From: Sphingomonas yantingensis
GTDB taxonomy: Bacteria; Pseudomonadota; Alphaproteobacteria; Sphingomonadales; Sphingomonadaceae
Assembly (NCBI RefSeq): GCF_014199325.1
Contig: NZ_JACIJJ010000003.1
Span: 124,001 to 188,000 of the forward strand
Direction of reading: 5' to 3'
DNA length: 64,000 nucleotides
A program made the translations under genes and the position numbers. Under the pieces are notes generated by a model. It did no database searches and had not been told where the DNA came from. It saw nothing but the letters and a program-made list of their open reading frames with translations. Every line of letters starts with the position of its first letter. Within the stretch, counting starts at the first letter, position 1. Below are positions 8,352-18,555 of this stretch, in pieces.

Positions 8352-11029
8352 CACTTGGCGAGCGCCGCCTGCGCCGCCGCCAGCCGGGCGATCGGCACGC
8401 GGTACGGGCTCGCCGACACGTAATCGAGCCCGACCTTCTCACAGAACGCGATCGAGGCGGGATCGCCGCCATGCTCGCCGCAGATGCCAAGCTTGATGTC
8501 GGGCCGTGTCTTGCGCCCGCGCTCGGCGGCCAGTTCGACCAGCTCGCCGACGCCCTCGACATCGATGCTGACGAACGGATCGCGGGCGTAGATGCCCTTC
8601 TCGACATAGACGCCGAGGAACCGCGCCGCGTCGTCGCGGCTGACGCCCAGCGTCGTCTGGGTGAGGTCGTTGGTCCCGAAGCTGAAGAACTCGCCCACTT
8701 CGGCGATCTCGCCCGCGCGCAGCGCCGCGCGCGGCAGCTCGATCATCGTGCCGACCAGATACTCGATCCGCCGCCCCTTGTCAGCGAACACCGCCTCCGC
8801 CGCCTTGTCGACAACGGCCTTCATCAGTTCCAGCTCCTTGGCCGTGGCGACCAGCGGGATCATCACCTCGGGCACCGGCGCCGCGCCCGACTGCTCCGCG
8901 ACTTCGACCGCCGCCTCGAAGATCGCCCGCGCCTGCATCTCATAGATTTCGGGATAGGTGACGCCCAAGCGGCAGCCGCGATGGCCGAGCATCGGATTAA
9001 ACTCGTGCAGCTCGCCCGCCCGCCGCTTCAGCGCCTCGACCTCCATGCCGGTGGCCTTGGCGACTTCCTCGAACTCGGCATCTTCGTGGGGCAGGAACTC
9101 GTGGAGCGGCGGGTCGAGCAGGCGGATCGTCACCGGCAGGCCCGCCATCACCGCAAAGATCTCGGCGAAGTCGGCGCGCTGTTCGGGCAGCAGCTTTTCG
9201 AGCGCGGCGCGCCGTCCCGCCTCGTCCGACGCCAGGATCATCTGGCGGACCGAGGTAATGCGGCCGGCGTCGAAGAACATGTGCTCGGTGCGGCAAAGGC
9301 CGATGCCCTCCGCCCCGAACTCGCGCGCGGTGCGGCAGTCGGCGGGGGTTTCGGCGTTGGTGCGCACCTTCAGCCGGCGGACCTTGTCGGCCCAGGCCAT
9401 CAGCGTGCCGAAATCGCCGGCCAGCTCGGGTTGCACGGTCGGCACCGCACCAAGCATCACCTCGCCGGTCGAGCCGTCGATCGTCAGCACTTCGCCCGCC
9501 TTCACCTCGCGGTCGCCGACGCGCATCACCCCGTCCTTGCCCTTGATCGAGAGACTCCCCGCGCCGGAGACGCAGGGGCGACCCATGCCGCGCGCGACCA
9601 CCGCCGCGTGGCTGGTCATGCCGCCGCGCGCGGTCAGGATGCCCTTGGCCGCGTGCATGCCGTGAATGTCCTCGGGGCTCGTCTCGACGCGAACGAGGAT
9701 CACGTCCTCGCCCGCCGCCGCCATCTTCTCGGCGGTGTCGGCGTCGAACACGACCTTGCCCGAGGCGGCCCCCGGCGACGCGGGCAACCCCTTGGTCAGG
9801 ACATCGCGCGGCGCATCGGGGTCGAGCGTCGGGTGAAGCAGCTGGTCGAGTGCGGCGGGATCGACGCGGGCCACCGCCTGCTCCTCGGTAATCAGGCCTT
9901 CGCTCGCCATGTCGACCGCGATCTTCAGTGCCGCCTTCGCCGTCCGCTTGCCGCTTCGCGTCTGGAGCATCCACAGCTTGGCGCGCTCGACGGTGAACTC
10001 GATGTCCTGCATGTCGCGGTAATGGCGCTCGAGCGTGTCGAACACGCCCGCCAGTTCGCCGTACACCTCGGGCATCGCCTCTTCCATCGACAGCGGCTTG
10101 GCCCCCGCCGCTTCCCGCGCCGCGCGGGTCAGGTATTGCGGCGTGCGGATGCCCGCGACCACGTCCTCGCCCTGCGCATTGATGAGGAACTCGCCATAAT
10201 AGCCGTTCTCGCCGGTCGAGGGATCGCGGGTGAAGGCGACGCCCGTGGCCGAGGTGTCGCCCATGTTGCCGAACACCATCGCCTGCACGTTGACCGCGGT
10301 GCCCCAATCGCCCGGAATGTCGTTCAGGCGGCGATAGACCTTCGCCCGCTCCGACTGCCACGACCCGAATACCGCGCCGACCGCGCCCCAGAGCTGGTCG
10401 TGCACGTCCTGCGGGAAGGGCTTGTCCCAAAGCTCCTCGACCAGGCCCTTATATTCGGTGACCAGCGCCTTCAGGTCGTCGGCGGTCAGGTCGGTGTCGA
10501 GGAAATAGCCGCGATCCTCCTTGGCAATCTCCAGCGCTTCCTCGAACCGGTCGTGGTCGAGGCCGAGGACCACGTCGGCATACATCTGAATGAAACGGCG
10601 ATAACTGTCCCAGGCGAAGCGCGGATCGTCGGACACGCGCGCCAGCCCCTCTACCGTCTGGTCGTTCAGGCCGAGGTTCAGGACCGTGTCCATCATGCCC
10701 GGCATCGACACGCGCGCGCCCGAGCGGACCGAGACGAGCAGCGGGTTGGCGGGGTCGCCGAACGCCTTGCCCGTCACCTGCTCGATATGCACGATTCCGT
10801 CCGCGACCTCGGCGCGCACGCTGTCGGGAAAGGTCTGGCCCTCCTCGGAATAGCGCGTGCACATCGCGGTCGAGATGGTGAAGCCCGGCGGCACCGGCAG
10901 GCCGATCGAGGCCATTTCGGCGAGGTTCGCGCCCTTGCCGCCCAGCAGGAACTTGTCCCCCTTGCCGCCATCCGACACGCCGCCGCCGAAGCGATAGACA
11001 TATTGCGGTTCGGTGCCCTGGTTCGCCAT
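8351..11029 (-). CDS. ppdK: Pyruvate, phosphate dikinase
   Basis: An 892-residue PPDK, the usual length, interconverting pyruvate+ATP+Pi and PEP+AMP+PPi. The N-terminal ATP-grasp domain starts at about residue 5 (YVYRFGGGVSDG, then LLGGKGANLAEM). The phosphohistidine domain contains GGMTSHAAVVARGMG with the swivelling catalytic His. The C-terminal TIM barrel holds GLCRTEHMFF and ends at GICGEHGGDPASI, which carries the catalytic Cys. ATG at 11029 is chosen over the frame's 11098 start because MANQGTEPQYVYRFGG matches the family N terminus. A perfect palindrome lies 37-51 bp upstream. The role is likely gluconeogenic or anaplerotic. Confidence 0.96.
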   Translation of the reverse strand: MANQGTEPQYVYRFGGGVSDGGKGDKFLLGGKGANLAEMASIGLPVPPGFTISTAMCTRYSEEGQTFPDSVRAEVADGIVHIEQVTGKAFGDPANPLLVSVRSGARVSMPGMMDTVLNLGLNDQTVEGLARVSDDPRFAWDSYRRFIQMYADVVLGLDHDRFEEALEIAKEDRGYFLDTDLTADDLKALVTEYKGLVEELWDKPFPQDVHDQLWGAVGAVFGSWQSERAKVYRRLNDIPGDWGTAVNVQAMVFGNMGDTSATGVAFTRDPSTGENGYYGEFLINAQGEDVVAGIRTPQYLTRAAREAAGAKPLSMEEAMPEVYGELAGVFDTLERHYRDMQDIEFTVERAKLWMLQTRSGKRTAKAALKIAVDMASEGLITEEQAVARVDPAALDQLLHPTLDPDAPRDVLTKGLPASPGAASGKVVFDADTAEKMAAAGEDVILVRVETSPEDIHGMHAAKGILTARGGMTSHAAVVARGMGRPCVSGAGSLSIKGKDGVMRVGDREVKAGEVLTIDGSTGEVMLGAVPTVQPELAGDFGTLMAWADKVRRLKVRTNAETPADCRTAREFGAEGIGLCRTEHMFFDAGRITSVRQMILASDEAGRRAALEKLLPEQRADFAEIFAVMAGLPVTIRLLDPPLHEFLPHEDAEFEEVAKATGMEVEALKRRAGELHEFNPMLGHRGCRLGVTYPEIYEMQARAIFEAAVEVAEQSGAAPVPEVMIPLVATAKELELMKAVVDKAAEAVFADKGRRIEYLVGTMIELPRAALRAGEIAEVGEFFSFGTNDLTQTTLGVSRDDAARFLGVYVEKGIYARDPFVSIDVEGVGELVELAAERGRKTRPDIKLGICGEHGGDPASIAFCEKVGLDYVSASPYRVPIARLAAAQAALAK

Positions 11030-11065
11030 CACGTATCCCCGCCTTCCGGTCTTTGCATAGGTATG

Positions 11066-11080
11066 CGCTGCATTGCAGCG
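11066..11080. promoter_or_regulatory. Perfect 7-1-7 palindrome upstream of ppdK, candidate operator
   Basis: CGCTGCATTGCAGCG is an exact 7-bp inverted repeat around a single T. It lies in the 84-bp gap between ppdK and glyS. It shares the TTGCA/TGCAA character of the palindrome at 4339-4357, which hints at one carbon-metabolism regulator acting on both. No regulator is assigned. Confidence 0.4.
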
Positions 11081-11113
11081 ACTGTGGCCGAAGTCCACTC
11101 CGACTAAAGTTGC

Positions 11114-13507
11114 CTAGCCCTCAATCTTCGAGAAATCGGCCACCCGATGCACCGCCGCCCGCATCCGCGCCAGCAGCGCCAGCCGCGCCTGTCGCTTGGC
11201 CGGATCGGCATCGTTGACGGTCACCTGCTCGAAGAAGGCGTCGATCGGCGCACGCAGCGTCGCGAGCGCCGCCATCGCGCCCTCGAAATCCTCTGCCTCG
11301 ATCGCCGCCGCCGCCCGCGGCTCCGCCTCGTCGAGCGCCGCGATCAGCGCGGCTTCAGCGGGTTCGTGGGCGGGGGCGCCGGCGGGCGCGGATGCTTCGG
11401 CCAGCGGATCCTCCTCGCCGGTTTGCGGGATATGGCCGTTGGCCAGGTCCACCTCGATCACCCGCCGCTCCTCCGGAAGCCGCGATGGTTCCTCGCCAAA
11501 GGGCGCGGAATGGTCGGCCATCTCGCGCATCGTCGGCGTCGGCGCGGGCGCGGCGGCGTCCCGCCACCCCTCCTTCTTGAGGATATTCGCCGCCCGCTTG
11601 TAACCCGCGAGCAGGTTCGCCCCCTCGCCCGTCGTCACGAACGCCTGCAGCGCATGCACGCGCGCCAGCAACCGGACGAGATCGTCCTCCCCGCCCAGCG
11701 CAAAAACCGCGTCGATCAGGTCGTGGCGAACGCCAGCCTCGCGCTGCTGGACCTTGAGGCGGTCGGCGAAAAAATCGACCACCTTGGTCAACTCGTCACC
11801 AATGTACATTCGCTGATAGGACAGCACGGTGTCAGCAAGAGGAAGGCTATCTACAGGTGCGCCATCCACTCCATAACGAGCTTTCAGATCCCGGAATACC
11901 GTATCGTCTTGTTTTGCCTGCGCTGAGGAACGAACATGCAGTTCAAGCCAGAAAGGATATTCGATCAACTTCAACAGATTCAAACGGTAGCCCCACCGCG
12001 ATGCTTGATCAAGGACTTGGCTGATCGACACGGTGAGTGAAGAACCAAAAATAAGTTGAATAACACCGTTTACGGCGCGCCGGATGGCGAACGGATCCTT
12101 CGATCCAGTTGGCTTCTCGTCTATCGCGAAGAACGACGCGATCGTATCCAGCTTGTCCGCCAGCGACACCGCCACCGTCACCGGTGCGGTGGGCACTTCG
12201 TCCCCCTGCCCGACCGGCTTGTAGTGGTCGCGGACCGCTTCCCACACCTCGGTCGGTTCGCCTTGCGCCTTGGCGTAATAGCCGCCCATCAGGCCCTGCA
12301 ATTCGGGGAACTCGCCAACCATGCCGGTGACGAGATCGGCCTTGGCCAGCCGCGCGGCGCGTTCGGCGTGGGCGGGGTCGGCGCCCTTGACGATGCCCTC
12401 CTCGACCAGCCAGCGAGCGAGCTTCGCCATGCGCTCGACCTTGTCGGCGACGGTGCCCAGCTTTTCGTGGAAGACGATCTTCTCGAGCTTCTTGGCTTGC
12501 TCCTCAAGCGGCACCTTGAGATCCGTCTCGTAGAAGAAGCGCGCATCGCTCAACCGCGCGGCAAGCACCTTCTGGTTGCCCGCGATGATCTTCGCGCCGC
12601 CGTCCTTCGCCTCGATATTGGCGACGCAGACGAACGCGTTGGCCAGCCCGCCGTCCGGCTGCTCGCAGACGAAATATTTCTGGTTCACCCGCGCGGTAAG
12701 CTGGATCACCTCCGCCGGCACGTCGAGGAAGCCTTCGTCGAACCGGCCGAGCAGCGGCACCGGCCATTCGGTGAGGCCCGCATTCTCCGCGACCAGCCCC
12801 TCGTCCTCGATCAGCGTGAGGCCCGCTTCGGCCGCCAGCGCGCCCGCCCGGTCGCGGATGATCGCGCGCCGCTCGTCCTGATCGACGATGACATGGGCGA
12901 GCCGCAGCTTCTCGGCATAGTCGTGCGCGCCGCCGATCGTGATCGCGTGCGGGCTGTGGAAGCGGTGGCCGACGGTGGCGAAGCCGCTCTCAATCCCGGC
13001 CACTTCGCAGGAAACCAAGTCCTGTCCGAAAATCGCAACGATGCCCTGCAACGGCCGGACCCAGCGCAGGCTCTCGCTTGAAAGCGACGCATCGCCCCAG
13101 CGCATCGACTTGGGCCAGGGGAAGGCGCGGACGATTGCCGGGATCGCCGCGGCCAGCACCTCGGCGGTCGCGCGGCCCGGCTTTTCGGTGACGGCGAACC
13201 AGACGCCGTTCTGATCGGTGAGCTGTTCCCTGGTCAGCCCGGTCTTGCGCAGGAAGCCTTCAAGCGCCTGTTCGGGCGCCGAGGTGCGCGGCCCCTTCAC
13301 TTCCTCGCGCACCGCTTCGGTCGCCTCCGGCAACCCGCGCGCGATCAGCGCAAGGCGGCGGGGCGTCGTATAGGTGACGATCTCGCCCGCCGCGATACCC
13401 GCCTTGGCGAGCTCGGCGACCAACAGCTTTTCTAGGTCGGCGCGCGCCCGATCCTGCATCCGCGCGGGGATTTCCTCCGACCGGAGTTCGAGCAAGAAGT
13501 CGGTCAC
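11114..13507 (-). CDS. glyS: Glycyl-tRNA synthetase beta subunit
   Basis: A 797-residue GlyRS beta subunit, longer than the usual ~690. The start is GTG at 13507, overlapping the glyQ stop by 4 bp (GTGA); the protein then begins [17 protein letters not shown], the family N terminus. The core has the expected HFHSPH-type and EHK-like tRNA-binding segments ([20 protein letters not shown]) and the SLADKLDT motif of the HD-like region. Two oddities: residues about 480-565 (11821-12060) are encoded by DNA of only about 49% G+C, and a ~70-residue Pro/Ala/Glu-rich insertion (about 11340-11575) precedes the C-terminal anticodon-binding helices ending RRVIEVDL...FFEQV. It acts with GlyQ as an alpha2beta2 enzyme. 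Confidence 0.94.
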   Translation of the reverse strand: MTDFLLELRSEEIPARMQDRARADLEKLLVAELAKAGIAAGEIVTYTTPRRLALIARGLPEATEAVREEVKGPRTSAPEQALEGFLRKTGLTREQLTDQNGVWFAVTEKPGRATAEVLAAAIPAIVRAFPWPKSMRWGDASLSSESLRWVRPLQGIVAIFGQDLVSCEVAGIESGFATVGHRFHSPHAITIGGAHDYAEKLRLAHVIVDQDERRAIIRDRAGALAAEAGLTLIEDEGLVAENAGLTEWPVPLLGRFDEGFLDVPAEVIQLTARVNQKYFVCEQPDGGLANAFVCVANIEAKDGGAKIIAGNQKVLAARLSDARFFYETDLKVPLEEQAKKLEKIVFHEKLGTVADKVERMAKLARWLVEEGIVKGADPAHAERAARLAKADLVTGMVGEFPELQGLMGGYYAKAQGEPTEVWEAVRDHYKPVGQGDEVPTAPVTVAVSLADKLDTIASFFAIDEKPTGSKDPFAIRRAVNGVIQLIFGSSLTVSISQVLDQASRWGYRLNLLKLIEYPFWLELHVRSSAQAKQDDTVFRDLKARYGVDGAPVDSLPLADTVLSYQRMYIGDELTKVVDFFADRLKVQQREAGVRHDLIDAVFALGGEDDLVRLLARVHALQAFVTTGEGANLLAGYKRAANILKKEGWRDAAAPAPTPTMREMADHSAPFGEEPSRLPEERRVIEVDLANGHIPQTGEEDPLAEASAPAGAPAHEPAEAALIAALDEAEPRAAAAIEAEDFEGAMAALATLRAPIDAFFEQVTVNDADPAKRQARLALLARMRAAVHRVADFSKIEG

Positions 13508-14385
13508 AGGCTCCACTCCGGGAAGTTCGCGCGCCATTGGGGCGTCATCTTGTCGATCTGCGCCCTGCACGCGCCCTTCGCCAAATCCCGGACGCGGCCG
13601 ATATAGGCCTGCCGCTCGGCGACCGAGATAACGCCGCGCGCTTGAAGCAGGTTGAAGACGTGGCTCGCCTTGATCGCCTGTTCATAGGCGGCGATCGGCA
13701 GGGCGGCGTTCAGCGAATTCTCGCACTCCGCCACATGCTTCCTGAACGCGTCGAACAGGCTGTCGGTATTCGCGACCTCGAAGTTCCAGGTCGACATCTG
13801 GACCTCGTTCTCGTGATACACGTCGCCGTACGTCACGCCGGCATCGTTGAAGGCGAGGTCGTACACGCTGTCCACATTCTGGATATACATCGCCAGCCGC
13901 TCGAGCCCGTAGGTGAGCTCGCCAGCGACGGGCTTGCAGTCGAAGCCGCCCATCTGCTGGAAATAGGTGAATTGCGTCACCTCCATCCCATCGCACCACA
14001 CTTCCCAGCCAAGGCCCCAGGCGCCGAGCGTCGGGCTCTCCCAATCGTCCTCGACGAAGCGGATGTCGTGGGTGGCCATGTCGACGCCGATCGCCGCCAG
14101 CGAGCCGAGATACAGCTCTTGCAAGTCCGGCGGGCTGGGCTTCAGGATCACCTGATACTGGTAATAGTGCTGGAGCCGGTTAGGGTTCTCGCCATAGCGG
14201 CCGTCGGTGGGCCGGCGGCACGGCTGGACGAAGGCGGCGTTCCACGGCTCCGGCCCCAGCGCGCGCAGCGTCGTCGCGGGGTGAAAGGTGCCCGCCCCCA
14301 TCTCCATGTCATAGGGCTGCAGGATGACGCAGCCGCGCTCGCTCCAATAATCGTGGAGCGTCAGGATCATGCGCTGGAAGCTCAT
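13504..14385 (-). CDS. glyQ: Glycyl-tRNA synthetase alpha subunit
   Basis: A 293-residue class II synthetase catalytic subunit. It starts [14 protein letters not shown] at 14385; the frame extends 29 residues further upstream without family similarity. Diagnostic segments are [21 protein letters not shown], cut here as [17 protein letters not shown], then [17 protein letters not shown] and FTYFQQMGG. It forms the glycine-activating half of the heterotetramer with GlyS, whose GTG start overlaps its stop. Confidence 0.97.
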   Translation of the reverse strand: MSFQRMILTLHDYWSERGCVILQPYDMEMGAGTFHPATTLRALGPEPWNAAFVQPCRRPTDGRYGENPNRLQHYYQYQVILKPSPPDLQELYLGSLAAIGVDMATHDIRFVEDDWESPTLGAWGLGWEVWCDGMEVTQFTYFQQMGGFDCKPVAGELTYGLERLAMYIQNVDSVYDLAFNDAGVTYGDVYHENEVQMSTWNFEVANTDSLFDAFRKHVAECENSLNAALPIAAYEQAIKASHVFNLLQARGVISVAERQAYIGRVRDLAKGACRAQIDKMTPQWRANFPEWSL

Positions 14386-14516
14386 CGGCGCATCGGGTCG
14401 GGACAAGGCGCACCTTCGTGTAACGGCGGGAAATGCCGATCCCTTGGCGAACCCCCGCCGCCCGGTCAACAAGCCAGCGGCGACAAGGCCGCGCCGATGC
14501 GTTAGCCAGCTTGCCG

Positions 14517-15716
14517 ATGGGGAGCGATCGGGCGATTCGGGCGGGCATTGCGCTGGCGCTCGCGGTGGCGAGCGGCGCGGCGGCGCTGCTGATCGGCGGC
14601 GACGTGTCGGCGACCCTCGTCGCGATCGTCGGTGCGATCGCCGCGGTGCTGGTCGCGCTCGGCACCGAAAGCGACGAGCGCCCCGTTGCCGCGCCGACGC
14701 CCGCCCCCGCCCCCGACGCGCTGGTCAGCGACGTGATCGAGGCGGTGGTGGAGCCGGTCCTCGTCGTGGCGGACCGCCGCGTGGTGCGCGCCAACACGGC
14801 GGCCCGCGCGCTGCTCGGCCAGCATATCCTCGGCGAGGACGTGCGCCTCGCCATCCGCCACCCCGCCGCGGCGGAGCGGCTGATCGCGCCGCTGCCCGAG
14901 GATGAGGCGCCGATCGACTTGGTGGGCGTCGGCACGCGCGAGCAGCGATGGGAAATGCACGTCCGCGCCGCCGGGCCGTCCCTGCGTGTCGTCCACCTGA
15001 TCGACCGCACCGGCAGCTATGCCGCGGACAAGATCCGCATCGATTTCGTCGCCAATGCCAGCCACGAGCTGCGCACCCCGCTCGCCTCGATCCTCGGCTT
15101 CATTGAAACGCTGCGCGAGGGGGCGGGCGACGACCCGGACACCCGCGACCGCTTCCTCAAGATCATGTTCGGCGAGGCGACGCGGATGCGCCGGCTGGTC
15201 GACGACCTGATGAGCCTGTCGCGGATCGAGGCGGAGAAATATCGCGAGCCCGATCAGATCGTCCGCCTGGGCGAGCTGGTCGAGGAAGTCCGCGCCGAAG
15301 TGACGAGCATCGCCGACGCGCGCGCCGCCGACCTCGTCACCGCCATCGCCGATGCGCCCCCGATCAAGGGCGACCGCGCACAGTTGAGCCAGGTGCTCCA
15401 CAACCTCGTCGGCAACGCGATGAAGTATGGCCGCCCGGGCACGCCGGTCACGGTCGAGCTGCGCCACGACGGCGGCGCGATGCTGCGCCTCTCCGTCCGC
15501 GACGAGGGCGACGGGATCGCGGCGGAACATCTGCCGCGCCTGACCGAACGTTTCTACCGCGTCGATTCGGGCCGCAGCCGACAGGCGGGCGGGACGGGCC
15601 TCGGCCTGTCGATCGTCAAGCACATCGTCGAGCGGCATCGCGGCCGGCTCGACATCGCCAGCGCACCGGGGAGGGGCACGACGGTAACGGTGCTGCTGCC
15701 GGTGGTGGCGGCATGA
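14517..15716 (+). CDS. phoR: Phosphate regulon sensor histidine kinase
   Basis: A 399-residue sensor kinase. Two N-terminal transmembrane helices (about residues 7-27 and 32-50) are followed by a short PAS-like region (about 70-165). Next comes a HisKA domain with phosphoacceptor His183 ([16 protein letters not shown]) and a HATPase domain with [19 protein letters not shown] and [12 protein letters not shown]. Start ATG at 14517 follows the family N terminus, and the frame upstream is GC-rich non-coding. It is divergent from glyQ. It probably phosphorylates PhoB at the far end of the same cluster and is held inactive through PstSCAB/PhoU when phosphate is ample. Confidence 0.93.
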   Translation: MGSDRAIRAGIALALAVASGAAALLIGGDVSATLVAIVGAIAAVLVALGTESDERPVAAPTPAPAPDALVSDVIEAVVEPVLVVADRRVVRANTAARALLGQHILGEDVRLAIRHPAAAERLIAPLPEDEAPIDLVGVGTREQRWEMHVRAAGPSLRVVHLIDRTGSYAADKIRIDFVANASHELRTPLASILGFIETLREGAGDDPDTRDRFLKIMFGEATRMRRLVDDLMSLSRIEAEKYREPDQIVRLGELVEEVRAEVTSIADARAADLVTAIADAPPIKGDRAQLSQVLHNLVGNAMKYGRPGTPVTVELRHDGGAMLRLSVRDEGDGIAAEHLPRLTERFYRVDSGRSRQAGGTGLGLSIVKHIVERHRGRLDIASAPGRGTTVTVLLPVVAA

Positions 15717-15720
15717 CACG

Positions 15721-16008
15721 GTGAGCAGCGCGGCGGCAAAACGTTCGGCCTGCGCGATTGCAGCGACGATCGTTGCGCCGATCGCCATCGTCTTCTTTGC
15801 CACTTATTTCGATGCTATGCGAGGGCCATTGATCCCTTACGGCATTCTCGCCGCGGCTTGGCTTGCCGGGATTGCGGGGATACTTTCAGCGCGCTGGCCG
15901 CGCCACGTGGCGGCGGCGGTCGTTCTTGTTTTTACCCTAGGGTACATCCCCGGTTCCATCGTCATAGCGGCCGCGGCCGCGTGTTTCCTTCATGGCGATT
16001 GCCTCTGA
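15721..16008 (+). CDS. Small membrane protein between phoR and pstS, unknown
   Basis: A 95-residue frame starting with GTG 4 bp after the phoR stop. It shows about three hydrophobic helices (residues about 10-28, 38-55, 63-88) and one Arg-rich loop (ARWPRH). I do not recognise it. Its spacing suggests co-transcription with phoR. Real coding status is uncertain, because GC-rich DNA often gives hydrophobic open frames. Confidence 0.5.
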   Translation: MSSAAAKRSACAIAATIVAPIAIVFFATYFDAMRGPLIPYGILAAAWLAGIAGILSARWPRHVAAAVVLVFTLGYIPGSIVIAAAAACFLHGDCL

Positions 16009-16045
16009 TCCGTCGTAGAGCGGCCGGATCGCAGAACCCCCCACC

Positions 16046-16078
16046 CTGTCATCAAACCGCAACGTCGGTGTCACAAAG
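16046..16078 (+). promoter_or_regulatory. Candidate PHO box upstream of pstS
   Basis: Three 11-bp units in register start at 16046 (CTGTCATCAAA), 16057 (CCGCAACGTCG) and 16068 (GTGTCACAAAG). Units 1 and 3 match the CTGTCAT-N4 PhoB repeat; unit 2 is degenerate. A possible -10 (TGCTAG) is at 16093-16098, about 50 bp before the pstS start. The site fits phosphate-starvation activation by the PhoB encoded in the same cluster. Confidence 0.5.
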
Positions 16079-16144
16079 GGGCGTCGATCGGGTGCTAGCG
16101 GCCTTCATGGAACCGCCTGTCCAGGCGTCCGGGGGACCGTTTCG

Positions 16145-17179
16145 ATGCTTCGCTCTCTTGCCCTTGGCGGCTTCGTCGCCCTTGCACTCGCCGCGTGCGA
16201 CGAGGGCGGGGTCGCGCGCGACGAGATCCGGATCGTTGGTTCCTCCACCGTATACCCCTTCACGACCGCCGTTGCCGAAGCCTTCCGCAACAAGCGCCCC
16301 GATCGCAAGGCCCCGGTGATTGAGGCGACGGGGACCGGCGCGGGCGTCAAGCAGTTCTGCGCCGGCATCGGCCCGCTTCATCCCGACATCCTCAACGCCT
16401 CGCGCCGGTTGCGCCGGTCCGAATATGATGCCTGCGCGGCGAACGGCGTCGACGAGATCATCGAGGTGCAGGTCGGGCTCGACGGCGTCGCCTTGGCCGA
16501 ATCGAACCGCGGCCCGCGGCTGAAGCTCGGCCGGACGGACCTCTATCGCGCGCTGGCGGCGTTTCCCGGCGGCAAGGCGAACACCGCGCGCCTCTGGTCC
16601 GACGTCAATCCCGGCCTGCCCGCGATCCCGATCCAGGTGCTCGGCCCGCCCGCCACCAGCGGGACGCGCGACGCGCTTGCCGAACTGATCCTTGCGCCTG
16701 CATGCGAGGCGCTGATCCCCGGCGCTGCCGTCATGAAGGAGCGCGACCATGACGGCTTCGCGCGGCTGTGCACCCGCGTCCGCGACGACGCCGCCTATGT
16801 CGATTCGGGCGAGAACGACAATCTGATCGTCCAGAAGCTCGACGCCAATCCGAACGCGATCGGCATCTTCGGCTTCAGCTATCTCGAGGAGAACACCGAC
16901 CGGCTGCACGGCGTGCCCGTCGACGGGGTGGAGCCGACCTACGAGACGATCTCGACCGGCCGCTATCCGGGCGCCCGCCCGCTCTACATCTATGTGAAGA
17001 AGCGGCACCTGAAGCCCGTGCCCGGCCTCACCGACTTCCTCGCCGACTATGCCGCTTCCTGGGGACCAAACGGCCCGCTGGTGCGCAAGGGAATGATCGC
17101 CGCGCCCAGCGCCGTGCGCGCCGCCTCCGCCGCGATCATCGCGCAAGGCAAGTCGCTCGACCCGGCGGAGCTGCAATAG
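16145..17179 (+). CDS. pstS: Phosphate ABC transporter substrate-binding lipoprotein
   Basis: A 344-residue PstS-like periplasmic binding protein. The signal peptide ends in lipobox LAAC with Cys18. The mature protein begins with IRIVGSSTVYPF, the conserved phosphate-contact strand, followed by EATGTGAGVKQFC and SGTRDALAELI. It delivers phosphate to PstCA. It is the first gene after the PHO-box-like site and is 5 bp from pstC. Confidence 0.93.
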   Translation: MLRSLALGGFVALALAACDEGGVARDEIRIVGSSTVYPFTTAVAEAFRNKRPDRKAPVIEATGTGAGVKQFCAGIGPLHPDILNASRRLRRSEYDACAANGVDEIIEVQVGLDGVALAESNRGPRLKLGRTDLYRALAAFPGGKANTARLWSDVNPGLPAIPIQVLGPPATSGTRDALAELILAPACEALIPGAAVMKERDHDGFARLCTRVRDDAAYVDSGENDNLIVQKLDANPNAIGIFGFSYLEENTDRLHGVPVDGVEPTYETISTGRYPGARPLYIYVKKRHLKPVPGLTDFLADYAASWGPNGPLVRKGMIAAPSAVRAASAAIIAQGKSLDPAELQ

Positions 17180-17184
17180 CCGCG

Positions 17185-18555
17185 ATGTCGGGGTCCGCGC
17201 TCTTCTTCCTCGTCCTCGGCCTCGCCCTGATCGGCTGGCTGACCGCCCGTGCGCGCGCCGTTCGGCTGGGCGGCGCCACGCGTCTGCATTCGCTGCCAGG
17301 CCAGCATGGCTGGTACGTCGCGATGTGGGTGGCGATCCCCGCGTTCGTGTTCCTCGCCGCCTGGGGCTGGATCAGCCCGCAATTGGTGCGAGAGGGCGTC
17401 CTGGCGAGCCCGCAGGCGGCATCCCTCCCTGCCTTCGCATTCGAGCGATCGGCGATTTTGGCGGAGGCGCGGGCGATCGCACGCAATCCCGACCTCGGCG
17501 CGTTCAACCCGCAGGCCGAGGTGCTGGCGCCGATCTATCGCACCTATCTCACCCGCTATGCCTGGATCGGCACGGGGATCGCGCTGATCCTCGCGCTGGC
17601 GGGCGGACTCTATGCCTTCAGCCGCATCGCCGCGCCTTTCCGCGCGCGCGGGCATGTCGAGCGCGGGGTGATGCTGATCCTGCTCGTCGCCAGCCTGATT
17701 GCGATCCTGACGACGCTTGGCATCTTCGGATCGCTTCTCGTTGAAAGCGCGCGCTTCTTCTCGATCGTGCCCGTCGCCGACTTCCTCCTCGGCACGCACT
17801 GGAGTCCGCAGGGTGTCGGCGTGGCCCATCCCGGCCGGGACCTCGGCGCCGTGCCGCTATTCTGGGGCACCTTCTTCATCGGCGCGGTGATCGCGATGGC
17901 CGTGGCGATCCCGTTCGGCCTGATGAGCGCGGTCTACCTCACCCAATACGCCGCCCCTGCCGTCCGCCGCTGGGTCAAGCCAATGCTGGAAATTCTCGCC
18001 GGCGTGCCCACCGTCGTCTACGGCTATTTCGCCGCGCTGACCGTCGGTCCCGCAATCCGCCAATTCGCCGTGGCGCTGGGGATGCCCTATGCCAGTTCGG
18101 AAAGCGCGCTGGCCGCGGGCCTCGTCATGGGCGTCATGATTATCCCCTTCGTCAGTTCGATGGCCGACGATGCGCTGGCCGCCGTCCCCGCCGCGATGCG
18201 CGACGGCAGCCTGGCGATGGGGGCGACCAAGTCGGAGACGATCGCCCGAGTCCTGATGCCCGCCGCACTGCCGGGGGTGGTCGCCGGTATCCTCCTCGCC
18301 GTCAGCCGCGCGATCGGCGAGACGATGATCGTCGTCATGGCCGCCAGCGGCGCGGCGACGATCAGCCTCAACCCGTTCGACAGCGCGACCACCGTCACCA
18401 AGCAGATCGTCGACCTCCTGACCGGCGAAGCGGCGTTCGACAGCCCCAAGACGCTGGCTGCCTTTGCGCTTGGCCTGACGTTGTTCGTCATCACCTTTCT
18501 CCTCAACATCGTCGCGCTGCGCGTCGTGAAGAAGTATCGCGAAGCCTATGAATAA
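17185..18555 (+). CDS. pstC: Phosphate ABC transporter permease PstC
   Basis: A 456-residue permease. A long N-terminal extension with at least two additional transmembrane helices (residues about 1-22 and 47-70) precedes the BPD transport domain (about 235-450), whose EAA-type loop is in DGSLAMGATKSETIARVLMP. The frame is open far upstream, but ATG at 17185 directly after pstS is the sensible start. The extended form is common in alphaproteobacteria. It pairs with PstA. Confidence 0.93.
   Translation: MSGSALFFLVLGLALIGWLTARARAVRLGGATRLHSLPGQHGWYVAMWVAIPAFVFLAAWGWISPQLVREGVLASPQAASLPAFAFERSAILAEARAIARNPDLGAFNPQAEVLAPIYRTYLTRYAWIGTGIALILALAGGLYAFSRIAAPFRARGHVERGVMLILLVASLIAILTTLGIFGSLLVESARFFSIVPVADFLLGTHWSPQGVGVAHPGRDLGAVPLFWGTFFIGAVIAMAVAIPFGLMSAVYLTQYAAPAVRRWVKPMLEILAGVPTVVYGYFAALTVGPAIRQFAVALGMPYASSESALAAGLVMGVMIIPFVSSMADDALAAVPAAMRDGSLAMGATKSETIARVLMPAALPGVVAGILLAVSRAIGETMIVVMAASGAATISLNPFDSATTVTKQIVDLLTGEAAFDSPKTLAAFALGLTLFVITFLLNIVALRVVKKYREAYE

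Noticed and set aside
8471-11107. 878-residue open frame on the plus strand
   Set aside because: Mirror frame of ppdK, with no start context or domain.
11821-12060. Insertion element inside glyS
   Set aside because: The reading frame continues with sensible protein sequence and there are no terminal repeats or transposase; recombination fits better.
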